Source: CF-161 sp035259145 (lineage in GTDB: Bacteria > Chloroflexota > Dormibacteria > Dormibacterales > Dormibacteraceae). Taken from it: 24,794 nucleotides of DNA. The notes under the pieces are model-generated. The model did no database searches. It worked only from the letters and a program-made list of their open reading frames with translations, and was not told the DNA's origin. The stretch's first letter is position 1. Every line of letters starts with the position of its first letter. A program made the translations under genes and the position numbers. Location of the stretch: assembly GCA_035259145.1 (NCBI GenBank), contig DATFWQ010000128.1:1-24794 (forward strand), given 5' to 3'. Below, piece after piece: positions 15,968 to 23,073 of this stretch.

Positions 15968-16858
15968 ATGGCTTTGAACCGTCGTCCTCGACTCGTGAGA
16001 CCGCTGACGCAAAGCACAGCGCGCCACGCGCTGGTCGCCGCTGTTCGCCGCCTGCGTTACGAAGTGATCCCGACCGTGCACGCGGAGGAAGAGGTGCTGG
16101 CCCACGTGCCCAGGGCAATCAAGGTGACGGTGACCGCCTCACCTGTAAGGGGCCTCGAGCCGACTCTGGAGCTCACTGAGCGCCTGGTGAGGCACGGCTT
16201 CGAGGTCGTGCCTCACCTGTCGGCGCGGCTGGTCGTCGATGAGGCACACCTGCGTCAGATCCTCGATCGAATCACAGGCGCCGGTCTTCGGGAGGTGTTC
16301 GTCATAGCCGGCGATCGGGCACAGCCGGTGGGGAAGTTCGCCAGCGCGATGGATCTGCTCAGGGCCATGGCCGCCCTGGGTCATCACCTGCCCGAGGTCG
16401 GCGTCTCGGGCTACCCGGAGAAGCATCCGCTCTTACACGACGACGTCACCATTCAGGCCATGTGGGACAAGGGGCGAGTCGCAACCTACATCGTCAGCAA
16501 CCTCTGCTTCGACCCCAAGGTCATAACCGGCTGGGTCGGACGAGTCCGGCAGCGAGGGGTCGAGCTGCCGATCTACATCGGCCTTCCCGGGATCACGGAC
16601 CCGGCCAAGCTGCTGCGCATCTCCACGAAGATCGGGGTCGGGGAATCGGCGCGGTTCCTGCGCGGCCACACCGGCTGGCTCCGGCGGATGCTCAAGCCGG
16701 GGGGCTTCAACCCCGATCGGCTGGTCCTCGGCGTCGCTTCCGCTCTGACCAGGCCCGACCTGAACGTCGGCGGCTTTCACATCTTCACCTTCAACGAGCT
16801 CGCTGCTACGGAGCGGTGGCGGCGCCAAACGCTGAAACGGCTGGGCGCGGCGGCGTGA
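15968..16858 (+). CDS. Methylenetetrahydrofolate reductase-like protein (MetF superfamily)
   Basis: TIM-barrel flavoprotein of the MTHFR family, 296 residues, a normal length for MetF. Recognisable parts are the N-terminal YEVIPTVHAEEEVL with IKVTVTASPVRGLEPT, then VVPHLSARLV, and FVIAGDRAQPVG. GVSGYPEKHPL carries the conserved folate-site region, and FNPDRLVLG and GGFHIFTFNEL close the barrel. The family reduces methylene-tetrahydrofolate to methyl-tetrahydrofolate, or runs in reverse in methylotrophic demethylation. ATG 15968 is chosen because GGGAG lies 5 nt upstream. The arginine-rich first 30 residues are poorly conserved. A nearby corrinoid-protein remnant suggests a C1/methyl-transfer role rather than methionine synthesis; this is inference. 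Confidence 0.85.
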   Translation: MALNRRPRLVRPLTQSTARHALVAAVRRLRYEVIPTVHAEEEVLAHVPRAIKVTVTASPVRGLEPTLELTERLVRHGFEVVPHLSARLVVDEAHLRQILDRITGAGLREVFVIAGDRAQPVGKFASAMDLLRAMAALGHHLPEVGVSGYPEKHPLLHDDVTIQAMWDKGRVATYIVSNLCFDPKVITGWVGRVRQRGVELPIYIGLPGITDPAKLLRISTKIGVGESARFLRGHTGWLRRMLKPGGFNPDRLVLGVASALTRPDLNVGGFHIFTFNELAATERWRRQTLKRLGAAA

Positions 16859-16979
16859 GCAGCCGAAATGGAGGGCGGTAGTCGATGACATTCCCATCAT
16901 CCGCCCGGCGCGACGGCGGGCCGCGAAGCGATGCTCGCCCGTCAACGCTCCCGGACCGGCAGCCCTAAGATGACCGGTC

Positions 16980-17831
16980 GTGACCCTCCCCGACGACACG
17001 TGGGTCAATCGGCTGCGCGGCTTCCTACCTGAGCTGGCCGCACGGCCTGAGCTGGCGCAGCTCGCGTCCGCGTGGTCGGTACTGCTGCACGGGTCCACCA
17101 CGAAGGGCATCGACGACGCCCACTCCGACCTGGACCTCTGGGCGCTGGCCGAGCCCATCGGATTGGCTGAGCTGGACCGCTGCAGCCCGACGCGCTTCTT
17201 TGGATTCGAGCTGGCCGGCAAGAAGGGCCACCTGAACGTCGAGGACGCGGATCTTTTCACGTCCCGGGTGCGCTCGTGCGACATGCCTCTGCTGGCTGAG
17301 CTTCGCGACGCACACGTGCTCGATGACACCCTGGGCCTGGGAGCCGGCCTGACAGCCGCGGCCCGCCAGACGATGCCCGAACACGTGCGCTTCGCCTGGT
17401 TCCGCTTCCACTACGTTGAGATGCGGGGCCACCACCGAACCGCCGACAACGCGCTAGCGCGGGGCGACGCGATCGCCTCGCTGATATCCATCACTGAGGC
17501 CGCGGCACACGGCCTCAGGGCTGCTCTGGTCCTCGACGGTGTGCCCTATCCGTACGAGAAATGGCTGGCTGTGCGAGCGCTCACGTGTCCGACCGGACGG
17601 CGGGCTTGCACCGCCATCGACCGCCTTCTCGGCGCCATCGAGTCGGACGGCCTACGCGGACAGGCCGGCTCGGTCGACGCAGATGTCCAGGCGCCCCTCT
17701 ACGAGCTGAGATTGATCCTGATCGAGCGAGCTCGCGGGGCCGGGCTTGACGGTCCCTGGCTGGAGCGGTGGTGGCTCCACCTTACCGAGGCACGGGAGGG
17801 AATCGCGATCGCTCAGTGGCCGGGCGTCTGA
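16980..17831 (+). CDS. Nucleotidyltransferase-fold protein
   Basis: Protein of 283 residues whose N-terminal 110 residues carry a polymerase-beta-like nucleotidyltransferase motif. LLHGS at 35-39 is followed by the acidic pair D50-x-D52 in HSDLDLWAL, giving the hG[GS]x(9-13)DxD pattern. The remainder is helical with repeated acidic and histidine residues (FHYVEMRGHHRTADNALARGDAIASL) and resembles the helical C-terminal half of antibiotic adenylyltransferases or HEPN-like domains. It may transfer a nucleotide to a small molecule, RNA or protein; no target can be named. The start is GTG 16980 with only a weak ribosome site. A 121-bp gap separates it from the MTHFR gene. I see no antitoxin-like partner beside it. 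Confidence 0.75.
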   Translation: MTLPDDTWVNRLRGFLPELAARPELAQLASAWSVLLHGSTTKGIDDAHSDLDLWALAEPIGLAELDRCSPTRFFGFELAGKKGHLNVEDADLFTSRVRSCDMPLLAELRDAHVLDDTLGLGAGLTAAARQTMPEHVRFAWFRFHYVEMRGHHRTADNALARGDAIASLISITEAAAHGLRAALVLDGVPYPYEKWLAVRALTCPTGRRACTAIDRLLGAIESDGLRGQAGSVDADVQAPLYELRLILIERARGAGLDGPWLERWWLHLTEAREGIAIAQWPGV

Positions 17832-17872
17832 GTCGAGCGGCGCCACGCTCCGAAAGCCGCTTACCCAGGACT

Positions 17873-17936
17873 GGAACTACGCAGTTGTACAAATGCGGAG
17901 CTTCGGAGGATCGGGAACTACGCGGTTGTACGAATG
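17873..17936 (+). repeat. Two 23-bp direct repeats 41 bp apart, upstream of the IclR gene
   Basis: Copy one is at 17873-17895 and copy two at 17914-17936, matching at 21 of 23 positions. Each begins GGAACTACGC and ends in a GTTGTAC core then AATG. In copy one the core is the palindrome TTGTACAA (17885-17892). The 41-bp period is close to four helical turns, so both copies would face the same side of the DNA. An inverted GTTCC (17941-17945) follows copy two. They lie 141-204 bp before the IclR start in the otherwise gene-free 17832-18076 gap and look like operator sites. Confidence 0.6.
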
Positions 17937-18035
17937 TGTTGTTCCTTCACCCTACGACGCCGGACATCTGGGGCTGACCATGGTGCTGCATGGTCCACGT
18001 TGACTGCGTAGACGCCGCGTCGCCAGTGTGATTCC

Positions 18036-18065
18036 TTGTCAGTCGCCCGAGCGTGAGCGTATAGT
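18036..18065 (+). promoter_or_regulatory. Promoter of the IclR gene
   Basis: TTGTCA (18036-18041) and TATAGT (18060-18065) with an 18-bp spacer. Transcription would start around 18072, only about 5 nt before the ATG at 18077, which has no Shine-Dalgarno sequence. The mRNA would therefore be essentially leaderless. Confidence 0.5.
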
Positions 18066-18076
18066 GGCGTTGGGTC

Positions 18077-18877
18077 ATGAGCAACAGTTTCGTGATGCGC
18101 AACAATTCAGTTCAAGCGCTCGACCGTGGCCTCGCCATTCTGGACATCCTTGCGGACAGCGGTGGAGAGCTCGGTGTCACCGACCTCGCACGCCAGCTCG
18201 GCGTCCACAAGTCGACCGCCTACCGGCTTCTGGCCACGCTTCAGCGTCACGACCTCGTCGACCAGAATCCGGACACCGAGAAGTACCGCCTCGGCCATGG
18301 CCTCGTCCGTCTCGCGGGCTCTGTGACCGCGGCGATGGACCTCGTGAAGGCGGCACGTCCCGGCCTTCGCGACCTGGCGGAGGCCTCCGGCGAGACGGTC
18401 AATCTGGCCATCCTCCAGGGCGACCAGGTGATCAACATCGACCAGATCACCCCCGTCAACCAGCTGGTGAACGTGAACTGGGTCGGCAAGCAGACGCCTC
18501 TTCACTGCACCTCCAACGGCAAGGTCCTGCTGGCCTTCATGCCCGACGAGGAGCGTTGGCGGCTGCTGCAACGGCCGCTCCAGCGGCCGACCTCCCGGAC
18601 GATCGTCGATTCCAAGGTCCTGGAGCGGCAGCTCCTGAGGGTCCACGACGACGGATACGCTTTCACACTCGAGGAGCTTGAGATCGGGCTCAACGCTGTC
18701 GCCGCACCTGTACGCGGGGCCGACGGCAGCGTCCTCGCCGCGGTCAGCGTGTCGGGTCCGTCCTACCGCGTGACTCCGCAGCGCCTGCCAGAGCTGGGCG
18801 AGCTCACTCGGCAGACAGCGGAAGCGGTGTCCAGGCGGATGGGCTACACGCGAGGAGGTGGTAAGCATGAGCAGTGA
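18077..18877 (+). CDS. IclR-family transcriptional regulator
   Basis: Regulator of 266 residues with the IclR layout. An N-terminal winged helix-turn-helix spans about 8-70 (ALDRGLAILDIL, then LGVTDLARQLGVHKSTAYRL). A linker helix leads to the effector domain, marked by LHCTSNGKVLLAF, DDGYAFTLEE and the C-terminal AVSVSGPSYRVTP. IclR proteins bind palindromic operators as dimers or tetramers and control nearby catabolic operons, often of aromatic or methylated compounds. ATG 18077 is used, with ATG 18095 as a possible internal start. The end overlaps the start of a corrinoid-like remnant, implying the regulator once led that operon. The direct repeats at 17873-17936 are possible operators for it. 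Confidence 0.92.
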   Translation: MSNSFVMRNNSVQALDRGLAILDILADSGGELGVTDLARQLGVHKSTAYRLLATLQRHDLVDQNPDTEKYRLGHGLVRLAGSVTAAMDLVKAARPGLRDLAEASGETVNLAILQGDQVINIDQITPVNQLVNVNWVGKQTPLHCTSNGKVLLAFMPDEERWRLLQRPLQRPTSRTIVDSKVLERQLLRVHDDGYAFTLEELEIGLNAVAAPVRGADGSVLAAVSVSGPSYRVTPQRLPELGELTRQTAEAVSRRMGYTRGGGKHEQ

Positions 18878-19142
18878 GGAAGAGGTCCGCTAAGGCCTCT
18901 TCGAGGACATGATCAACGGCCGGGCTCAGGAGGTCAAGGCACCGACTCGCATCGAAGCTCCTTCGCGGTCAGTCAGTGCGCCCAGACCGGGCTCGCTCGA
19001 GCCCAGGTCGTGCTCATGCCAACAGGCGAGGACGCCTTCTGGATCTTCGTCAGGTCCTCGTTCGCCGGCTTACCTCAGCGCGTCGTTACGGGACGCCATG
19101 GCGGAGTACGGCCTGCTTCCCTCCGCGGTTACGCTGCGGTAA
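18867..19142 (+). pseudogene. Degraded gene, probably the N-terminus of a corrinoid (B12-binding) protein
   Basis: A start ATG at 18867, inside the end of the IclR gene, has the excellent ribosome site GAGGAGGTG 6-7 nt upstream, yet the frame stops after eight codons at TAA 18891. Reading on in the same frame gives GLFEDMINGRAQEVKA, the style of the N-terminal helical domain of methyltransferase corrinoid proteins. After about 18960 the frame stays open but is Ser/Pro/Arg-rich and unlike that family. The final codons (AYLSASLRDAMAEYGLL) look protein-like again and end in TAA overlapping the next ATG (TAATG). I read this as a deletion-fused relic of two coding ends. The corrinoid call is moderate because the match is short. 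Confidence 0.45.
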
Positions 19143-20464
19143 TGCCCACCGACGACCTCAAGATCACCTACATCGGCGCAGGCAGCGCCGTGTTCGCGCG
19201 CCAGATCATGACCGACGTTCTCGCCATCGACGGCCTCGACCGGGGCACGTTCGCGCTGGTGGACATCGACGGCGACCGCCTGGATCTGGCCCGCCGGATC
19301 GGCGAGCGGCTGGTCGCCCGGGCCGGCAAGGACTGGCGCGTGCTGGCCAGCACCGACCGCCGCGACGTGCTCGACAAGAGCGACTTCATCGTCAACTCGA
19401 TCGAGGTCGCCGGACGGGAGAACGTCCATCACGACTACGAGATCCCGATGCGCTACGGCGTCGACCAGTGCATCGGCGACACCATCGGACCAGGTGGCAT
19501 CTTCAAGGCGCTGCGCACCGGTCCAGCCTGGCTGGAGATCGTCGAGGACGTTCGGCGCGTGTGTCCGCAGGCGATCGTCCTCAACTACACGAACCCGATG
19601 TCCATCCTTACCCTGGCCGCCATGCGCGCCACCGGGCTCCCGGTGGTCGGGCTCTGCCACAGCGTCCAGGGCACCTCGCGACAGCTTGCCCACTATCTCG
19701 ACGTGCCTTACGAGGACCTCCGCTGGCGCTGCGCCGGGATCAACCACAACGCCTGGTTCACCCAGCTGAGCGTGGACGATCGGGACCTCTATCCGCGCCT
19801 GCGGGAGGTTGCCCGGACACCCGAGGTCTACGAGCAGGACCCGGTTCGCTTCGAGGTGATGCTTCACCTCGGCGCGTTCGTGACCGAGTCGAGCGGACAC
19901 TTCTCCGAGTACGTTCCCTACTTTCGCAAACGCCCGGAGCTGATCGTCCGATACTGCCGGGACGGCTATCTAGGCGAGTCCGGCTTTTACGCCCACGGCT
20001 GGCCCCAGTGGCAGGAGGACCACCGCCGGCTGGCTGAGGAGTGGGCATCGGGACAGAAGCCGATGCCGGCAGAACGCAGCAGCGAGTACGCAGCCGACAT
20101 CGTTGAGGCGGCCATGCTGCACCGCCCGAAGGTCATCTACGGAAACGTGGCAAACGACGGCCTTGTCGAGAATCTGCCCCAGGGTGGATGCGTCGAGGTC
20201 GCCTGCCTGGTCGATCGCAACGGCGTACAGCCCTGCCACTTCGGGCGGCTGCCTGAACAGCTGGCCGCGCTGAACCGAGCACATATGGCCGTCCACGAGC
20301 TGGTCGTGGAGGCACTGCTGCGGCGGGATCGCGGGGCTGCACGTTACGCGCTCATGCTGGATCCGCTCACCGCGGCCGTATGCTCGCTGGAGGAGATCGA
20401 TCGCCTCTTCGAGGAGATGTGGCAGGCCCAGCGCCCGTTCCTGCGGACCTTCGAACAAGACTGA
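19142..20464 (+). CDS. Glycoside hydrolase family 4 protein (alpha-galactosidase/alpha-glucosidase MelA-like)
   Basis: NAD- and metal-dependent glycosidase of family GH4, 440 residues, the usual length. The N-terminal Rossmann motif ITYIGAGSAVF at 8-18 binds NAD. NYTNPM at 148-153, the metal-binding Cys172 and His174 in GLCHSVQGT, and GINHNAWF at 199-206 are characteristic. GH4 enzymes cleave alpha- or beta-glycosides by an oxidation-elimination route; the exact sugar cannot be assigned. ATG 19142 is chosen because the homology begins at once there and the codon overlaps the TAA of the preceding remnant. There is no separate Shine-Dalgarno site, so translation was probably coupled to a gene now broken. 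No sugar transporter is nearby. Confidence 0.92.
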   Translation: MPTDDLKITYIGAGSAVFARQIMTDVLAIDGLDRGTFALVDIDGDRLDLARRIGERLVARAGKDWRVLASTDRRDVLDKSDFIVNSIEVAGRENVHHDYEIPMRYGVDQCIGDTIGPGGIFKALRTGPAWLEIVEDVRRVCPQAIVLNYTNPMSILTLAAMRATGLPVVGLCHSVQGTSRQLAHYLDVPYEDLRWRCAGINHNAWFTQLSVDDRDLYPRLREVARTPEVYEQDPVRFEVMLHLGAFVTESSGHFSEYVPYFRKRPELIVRYCRDGYLGESGFYAHGWPQWQEDHRRLAEEWASGQKPMPAERSSEYAADIVEAAMLHRPKVIYGNVANDGLVENLPQGGCVEVACLVDRNGVQPCHFGRLPEQLAALNRAHMAVHELVVEALLRRDRGAARYALMLDPLTAAVCSLEEIDRLFEEMWQAQRPFLRTFEQD

Positions 20465-20481
20465 GGAGTCCTCGAACTCTC

Positions 20482-20563
20482 CCCCGCGACCCGGGTCCCC
20501 CCGAAGCCTGGTTCGCGGGGTGGGGATGTCGGGCGAGTACCCGCAAGCACCCCGTTTGGGGGA
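20482..20563 (+). repeat. GC-rich palindromic repeat, copy related to that at 24.5 kb
   Basis: Just after the GH4 stop. GGTCCCCC (20494-20501) and CGAAGCCTGG lead to TTCGCGGGG (20512-20520), forming a CCCCnCGAA...TTCGyGGGG hairpin. CCCCGCGA at 20482-20489 can pair with the same TCGCGGGG (20513-20520) as an alternative. Further small stems follow: CGGG/CCCG within 20530-20543 and CCCC-GTTT-GGGG at 20550-20561. The first unit shares about 27 of 30 positions with 24513-24541. It could also act as a transcription terminator for GH4, but there is no T-run. Confidence 0.6.
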
Positions 20564-20570
20564 CCGGCCC

Positions 20571-20599
20571 GCGTATACGCTCGTGCACGCCCGTGCACG
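20571..20599 (+). promoter_or_regulatory. Array of three perfect palindromes before the excisionase remnant
   Basis: GCGTATACGC at 20571-20580, CGTGCACG at 20582-20589 and CGTGCACG again at 20592-20599. The last two are identical and spaced 10 bp, one helical turn. They may be binding sites for a small DNA-binding protein, perhaps the ancestral excisionase; this is inference from position. Confidence 0.4.
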
Positions 20600-20787
20600 A
20601 ATGGCTCAGCCCGAAGGAAGCCGCGCACTACCTCCGCGTCTCCGGCCGGACCATGTAGAACCTGATGGGCCGCGGCGTCCTCCGCGAGCCCGAGATCAGC
20701 AGCCTCCGAGGCCGCTCGTTCCAAGGTGGTGACTTGGATCAGCTGCGGCAGCCCGGCCGTACCGACATTCGAACGCGCGACGAGTAG
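20593..20787 (+). pseudogene. Excisionase/MerR-like HTH protein broken by an in-frame TAG
   Basis: From GTG 20593 the frame reads WLSPKEAAHYLRVSGRT, the start of the small excisionase-type winged HTH family (W-x-S-x-x-E-A-A-x-Y-L-x-V-S-x-R-T). At 20656 a TAG stops it, exactly where the family has an aromatic residue, so TAC to TAG is the simplest change. The same frame continues with NLMGRGVLREPEI and ends at TAG 20785, giving 64 codons in all, a typical length. A short upstream start cannot be excluded. Such proteins direct site-specific recombination or act as small repressors; no integrase is in the window. Confidence 0.6.
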
Positions 20788-20807
20788 GGGCCGAGTACCA
20801 GCGTCTG

Positions 20808-21773
20808 TTAGTCGGCCTCGTCGGCGACGACCTCACCACGCTCGCCGGTCTTCGGTTCCATCACCAACGCGGGCTCCATGGCCTGGAGTACCGCGTTCAT
20901 CCGCCTTCCCTCGGGCGCGCCGACGAGCTCGTCGAGCAGCTCCCAGGCCGAGCTATGACGCTTCCCCGGGTCCGGGTCCATGGCTCGGCCGAGCACGCGG
21001 TCCACATCGCGCGGCAGGCTCGGATCCCGTTCGCACGCCGACGGCACCCTTCCACCGAGCGTGACCCTCAGCGTGTCGCGGGGAAGCCCCGGCGCACGTA
21101 GCGACGTGTTGGTCAGTATCTCGAAGGCGAGGACTGCCAGGGCGTAGATGTCGGTCCGCCAGTCTGGCTCCCTGCCCTCGATCTGCTCAGGGGAGAGATA
21201 CTGGGGCGCCGCCAGATCGTAGGTGGGCGATGTGAGCGCGAGCCGGCCGACCCGATTGCTGGTGACGCCGAACTCTGCCAGGTAGACGTTGCTCTCGGCG
21301 ACCAGGACATGGGCCGGCTTGAGCGTACGGAAGACAAGGCCGTGGGCGCGGACGCCGTCCAGGGCATCGGCGAGCCGCGCCATTACCTCCCACGCCTGAT
21401 CGGTGCCCAACCTGCCGCGGCTCATCATCTCCTGCAGGGTCTGCGCATGGATCAGCGGGGTTACGACGAACGTCAGCTTGCCGGAACGGCCCGCCTCCTT
21501 GACGGGCAGGATGTTGCGTTGGCCGGCGCCGGAGAGCAGGCCCGCATCACGGCGCAGCCGCGCCGCCAGCGAGCCATCGGGCTCGAGCAGTGAGTCGATG
21601 ACCTTGATAGCCCAAAGGGCGCCGCCCCTCGCCGCCCGGTAGACCGCCGTGTGGCTGGTCCAGCCGAGACAGTCTCCCAGGTGGTATCCCTTGATGACGG
21701 TCCCCGACAGATCCTGAACTCCGCTCGTGGGTTCGGCGAGTGCCCCCGCCTCGCGATCCAGATCGTGGGTCAC
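20808..21773 (-). CDS. Hanks-type serine/threonine kinase homologue, predicted pseudokinase
   Basis: Protein of 321 residues with a bacterial PknB-like kinase fold covering about 28-290 and no membrane segment. The ATP-anchoring lysine survives (WAIKV, Lys57), as do the APE-like LSPEQ and the structural Asp in WRTDIYALAVLAFEIL. Key catalytic residues are changed. The HRD loop reads FRTLKPAH (148-155), so the catalytic Asp is Thr150 and the metal-binding Asn is His155. DFG is EFG (167-169), and the glycine-rich loop is LGWTSHTAVY. It is therefore predicted to lack ordinary kinase activity and to act as a scaffold or nucleotide sensor. The start is GTG 21773 with a weak ribosome site; no ATG is available. 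A possible small gene lies just upstream. Confidence 0.85.
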   Translation of the reverse strand: MTHDLDREAGALAEPTSGVQDLSGTVIKGYHLGDCLGWTSHTAVYRAARGGALWAIKVIDSLLEPDGSLAARLRRDAGLLSGAGQRNILPVKEAGRSGKLTFVVTPLIHAQTLQEMMSRGRLGTDQAWEVMARLADALDGVRAHGLVFRTLKPAHVLVAESNVYLAEFGVTSNRVGRLALTSPTYDLAAPQYLSPEQIEGREPDWRTDIYALAVLAFEILTNTSLRAPGLPRDTLRVTLGGRVPSACERDPSLPRDVDRVLGRAMDPDPGKRHSSAWELLDELVGAPEGRRMNAVLQAMEPALVMEPKTGERGEVVADEAD

Positions 21774-21777
21774 CAGC

Positions 21778-21966
21778 TCAGGCCGACCACGCCTTCATGA
21801 GGCTCGTGGCGTTTCTCAGGAACAGCGTCGACCGCACTGCCGCGTCGACAGTTGTCTGCGCGATCCCTCTGAGCCCTCCTTCCAGTCCCCCGGTCTCCAC
21901 CCTCCTGCTGGCACCGCGGGACGCGCTCAGCGCGTCTCCACCACCCCGAACAGGAGACACAGGCAC
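21778..21966 (-). CDS. Possible small protein upstream of the pseudokinase
   Basis: An open frame of up to 62 codons ends 4 bp before the kinase start on the same strand. Its C-terminal half (IAQTTVDAAVRSTLF and on to MKAWSA) is amphipathic and protein-like; the N-terminal half is Gly/Ser/Arg-rich. Starts at GTG 21966 or an internal GTG preceded by AGGAGG are possible. No family is recognised. The rest of the 21774-22011 gap shows nothing else. Confidence 0.25.
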   Translation of the reverse strand: MPVSPVRGGGDALSASRGASRRVETGGLEGGLRGIAQTTVDAAVRSTLFLRNATSLMKAWSA

Positions 21967-22011
21967 CGGAGGCTAACACCGGGTTCGCGGCGCGTCAACA
22001 CGGAGCAGCCG

Positions 22012-23046
22012 TCACCGGTAGCGGCTTACCGCGGGTTCGATCGGTCGCAGCCCCGCCTCGATCTCAGCTCGCCTTGGCTCCAGGAATGGAGGGAGCGCCA
22101 GCCGCTCGCCCAGGTGTTCGAGCGGTTCGTCGGTAGCGAATCCCGGACCGTCGGTCGCGATCTCGAAGAGCACGCCAGCCGGCTCCCTGAAGTAAATGGA
22201 CGAGAAGTAGAAGCGATCGATAATCGGCGTTACCTGTAGGCCGGCTGACTCGACCCGTCGCCTCCAGGCTCGCTGTCGCTCGACAGAGGAGGTCCGGAAT
22301 GCGACGTGGTGCACGCCGCCGCGACCTGGCTGGCCGGACGCGGCGTCATGCGGGACTTCGACGCGGACCTCGGCACCAGGACCACCTGGACCCGTCTCGA
22401 AGACCTTTACTTGCGCGAGGTGGCCAGGGAGATCCTCCGGGTTGGCCAGTTGGCGGAACCCCATCACCTCTGTCAGCACCGAAGCCGTGGAGTTCATTTC
22501 CGCTACGGTGAGCGTCACCCCGAACAGGCCGCGAATCCCCATCTCGGGAGGTACCGGCCCCCCGCCCCACGGGGTTCCCGGCGGAAGCTTCGCACGTGCG
22601 TCCGCAACGAGTTCTAGGCGCTGTCCTTCCATATCCGAGAAGGCCAGCACCCGGCGACCGTTTCGCTCGCGGACCGGCTCATCGGCGATGCCGAGCCGCT
22701 GGAAGCGCTCAGCCCACCAGTCGATCGAATCTGCGGCAACCCGCAGCGCGATTGCGTTGATTGTGCCGGTCCCGCGTTGTGTCGGCCCCACGAACGGCCA
22801 GTCGAAAAAGGTGACGTCCGTCCCCGCTCGCCCGCGCTCGTCCGCGTAGAAGAGGTGGTACGCACGGACGTCGTCCTGGTTCACGGTCTTCTTTACCAGT
22901 CGCATGCCGAGGGCTTCGGTGTAGAAGGCGACGTTCTCAGCGGCCTTCGCCGTGATCGCCGTCACGTGGTGGAGACCGGCGAGCCCGACGTAGTCGCCGC
23001 CGGCGTAGTCCTCATCTCGCGGAATCGACGAGATAGCGCTGTCCAT
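22012..23046 (-). CDS. Two-domain VOC-superfamily protein (ring-cleaving dioxygenase/glyoxalase)
   Basis: Protein of 344 residues made of two vicinal-oxygen-chelate halves. The first begins GLHHVTAITAKAAENVAFYT (His26/His27) and the second shows GGVHHVAFRTSS (His246/His247) with Glu295 in GVLFEIATDGPGF. These give the His-His-Glu metal site of the MhqO-like, ring-cleaving dioxygenase group, which opens hydroquinone or catechol-type rings or detoxifies quinones. The actual substrate is unknown. ATG 23046 is well supported by AGGAGG 6 nt upstream. It follows the prenyltransferase gene by 27 bp on the same strand, so the two may be co-transcribed, which would pair quinone synthesis with quinone handling; that link is inference. 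Confidence 0.9.
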   Translation of the reverse strand: MDSAISSIPRDEDYAGGDYVGLAGLHHVTAITAKAAENVAFYTEALGMRLVKKTVNQDDVRAYHLFYADERGRAGTDVTFFDWPFVGPTQRGTGTINAIALRVAADSIDWWAERFQRLGIADEPVRERNGRRVLAFSDMEGQRLELVADARAKLPPGTPWGGGPVPPEMGIRGLFGVTLTVAEMNSTASVLTEVMGFRQLANPEDLPGHLAQVKVFETGPGGPGAEVRVEVPHDAASGQPGRGGVHHVAFRTSSVERQRAWRRRVESAGLQVTPIIDRFYFSSIYFREPAGVLFEIATDGPGFATDEPLEHLGERLALPPFLEPRRAEIEAGLRPIEPAVSRYR

Positions 23047-23073
23047 CTTGTTCCTCCTGGGCTGACCGTGGGC

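Noticed and set aside
16885..16968. 27-codon plus-strand frame with GGAGG upstream, between the MTHFR and nucleotidyltransferase genes
   Set aside because: The spacing to the ribosome site is about 10 nt and the sequence (Ser/Arg/Pro/Asp-rich) resembles nothing; it may be a relic, but there is no support.
16433..17329. 298-codon minus-strand frame across the MTHFR and nucleotidyltransferase genes
   Set aside because: Ser/Arg/Pro-rich composition, no motif, and it overlaps two better-supported genes.
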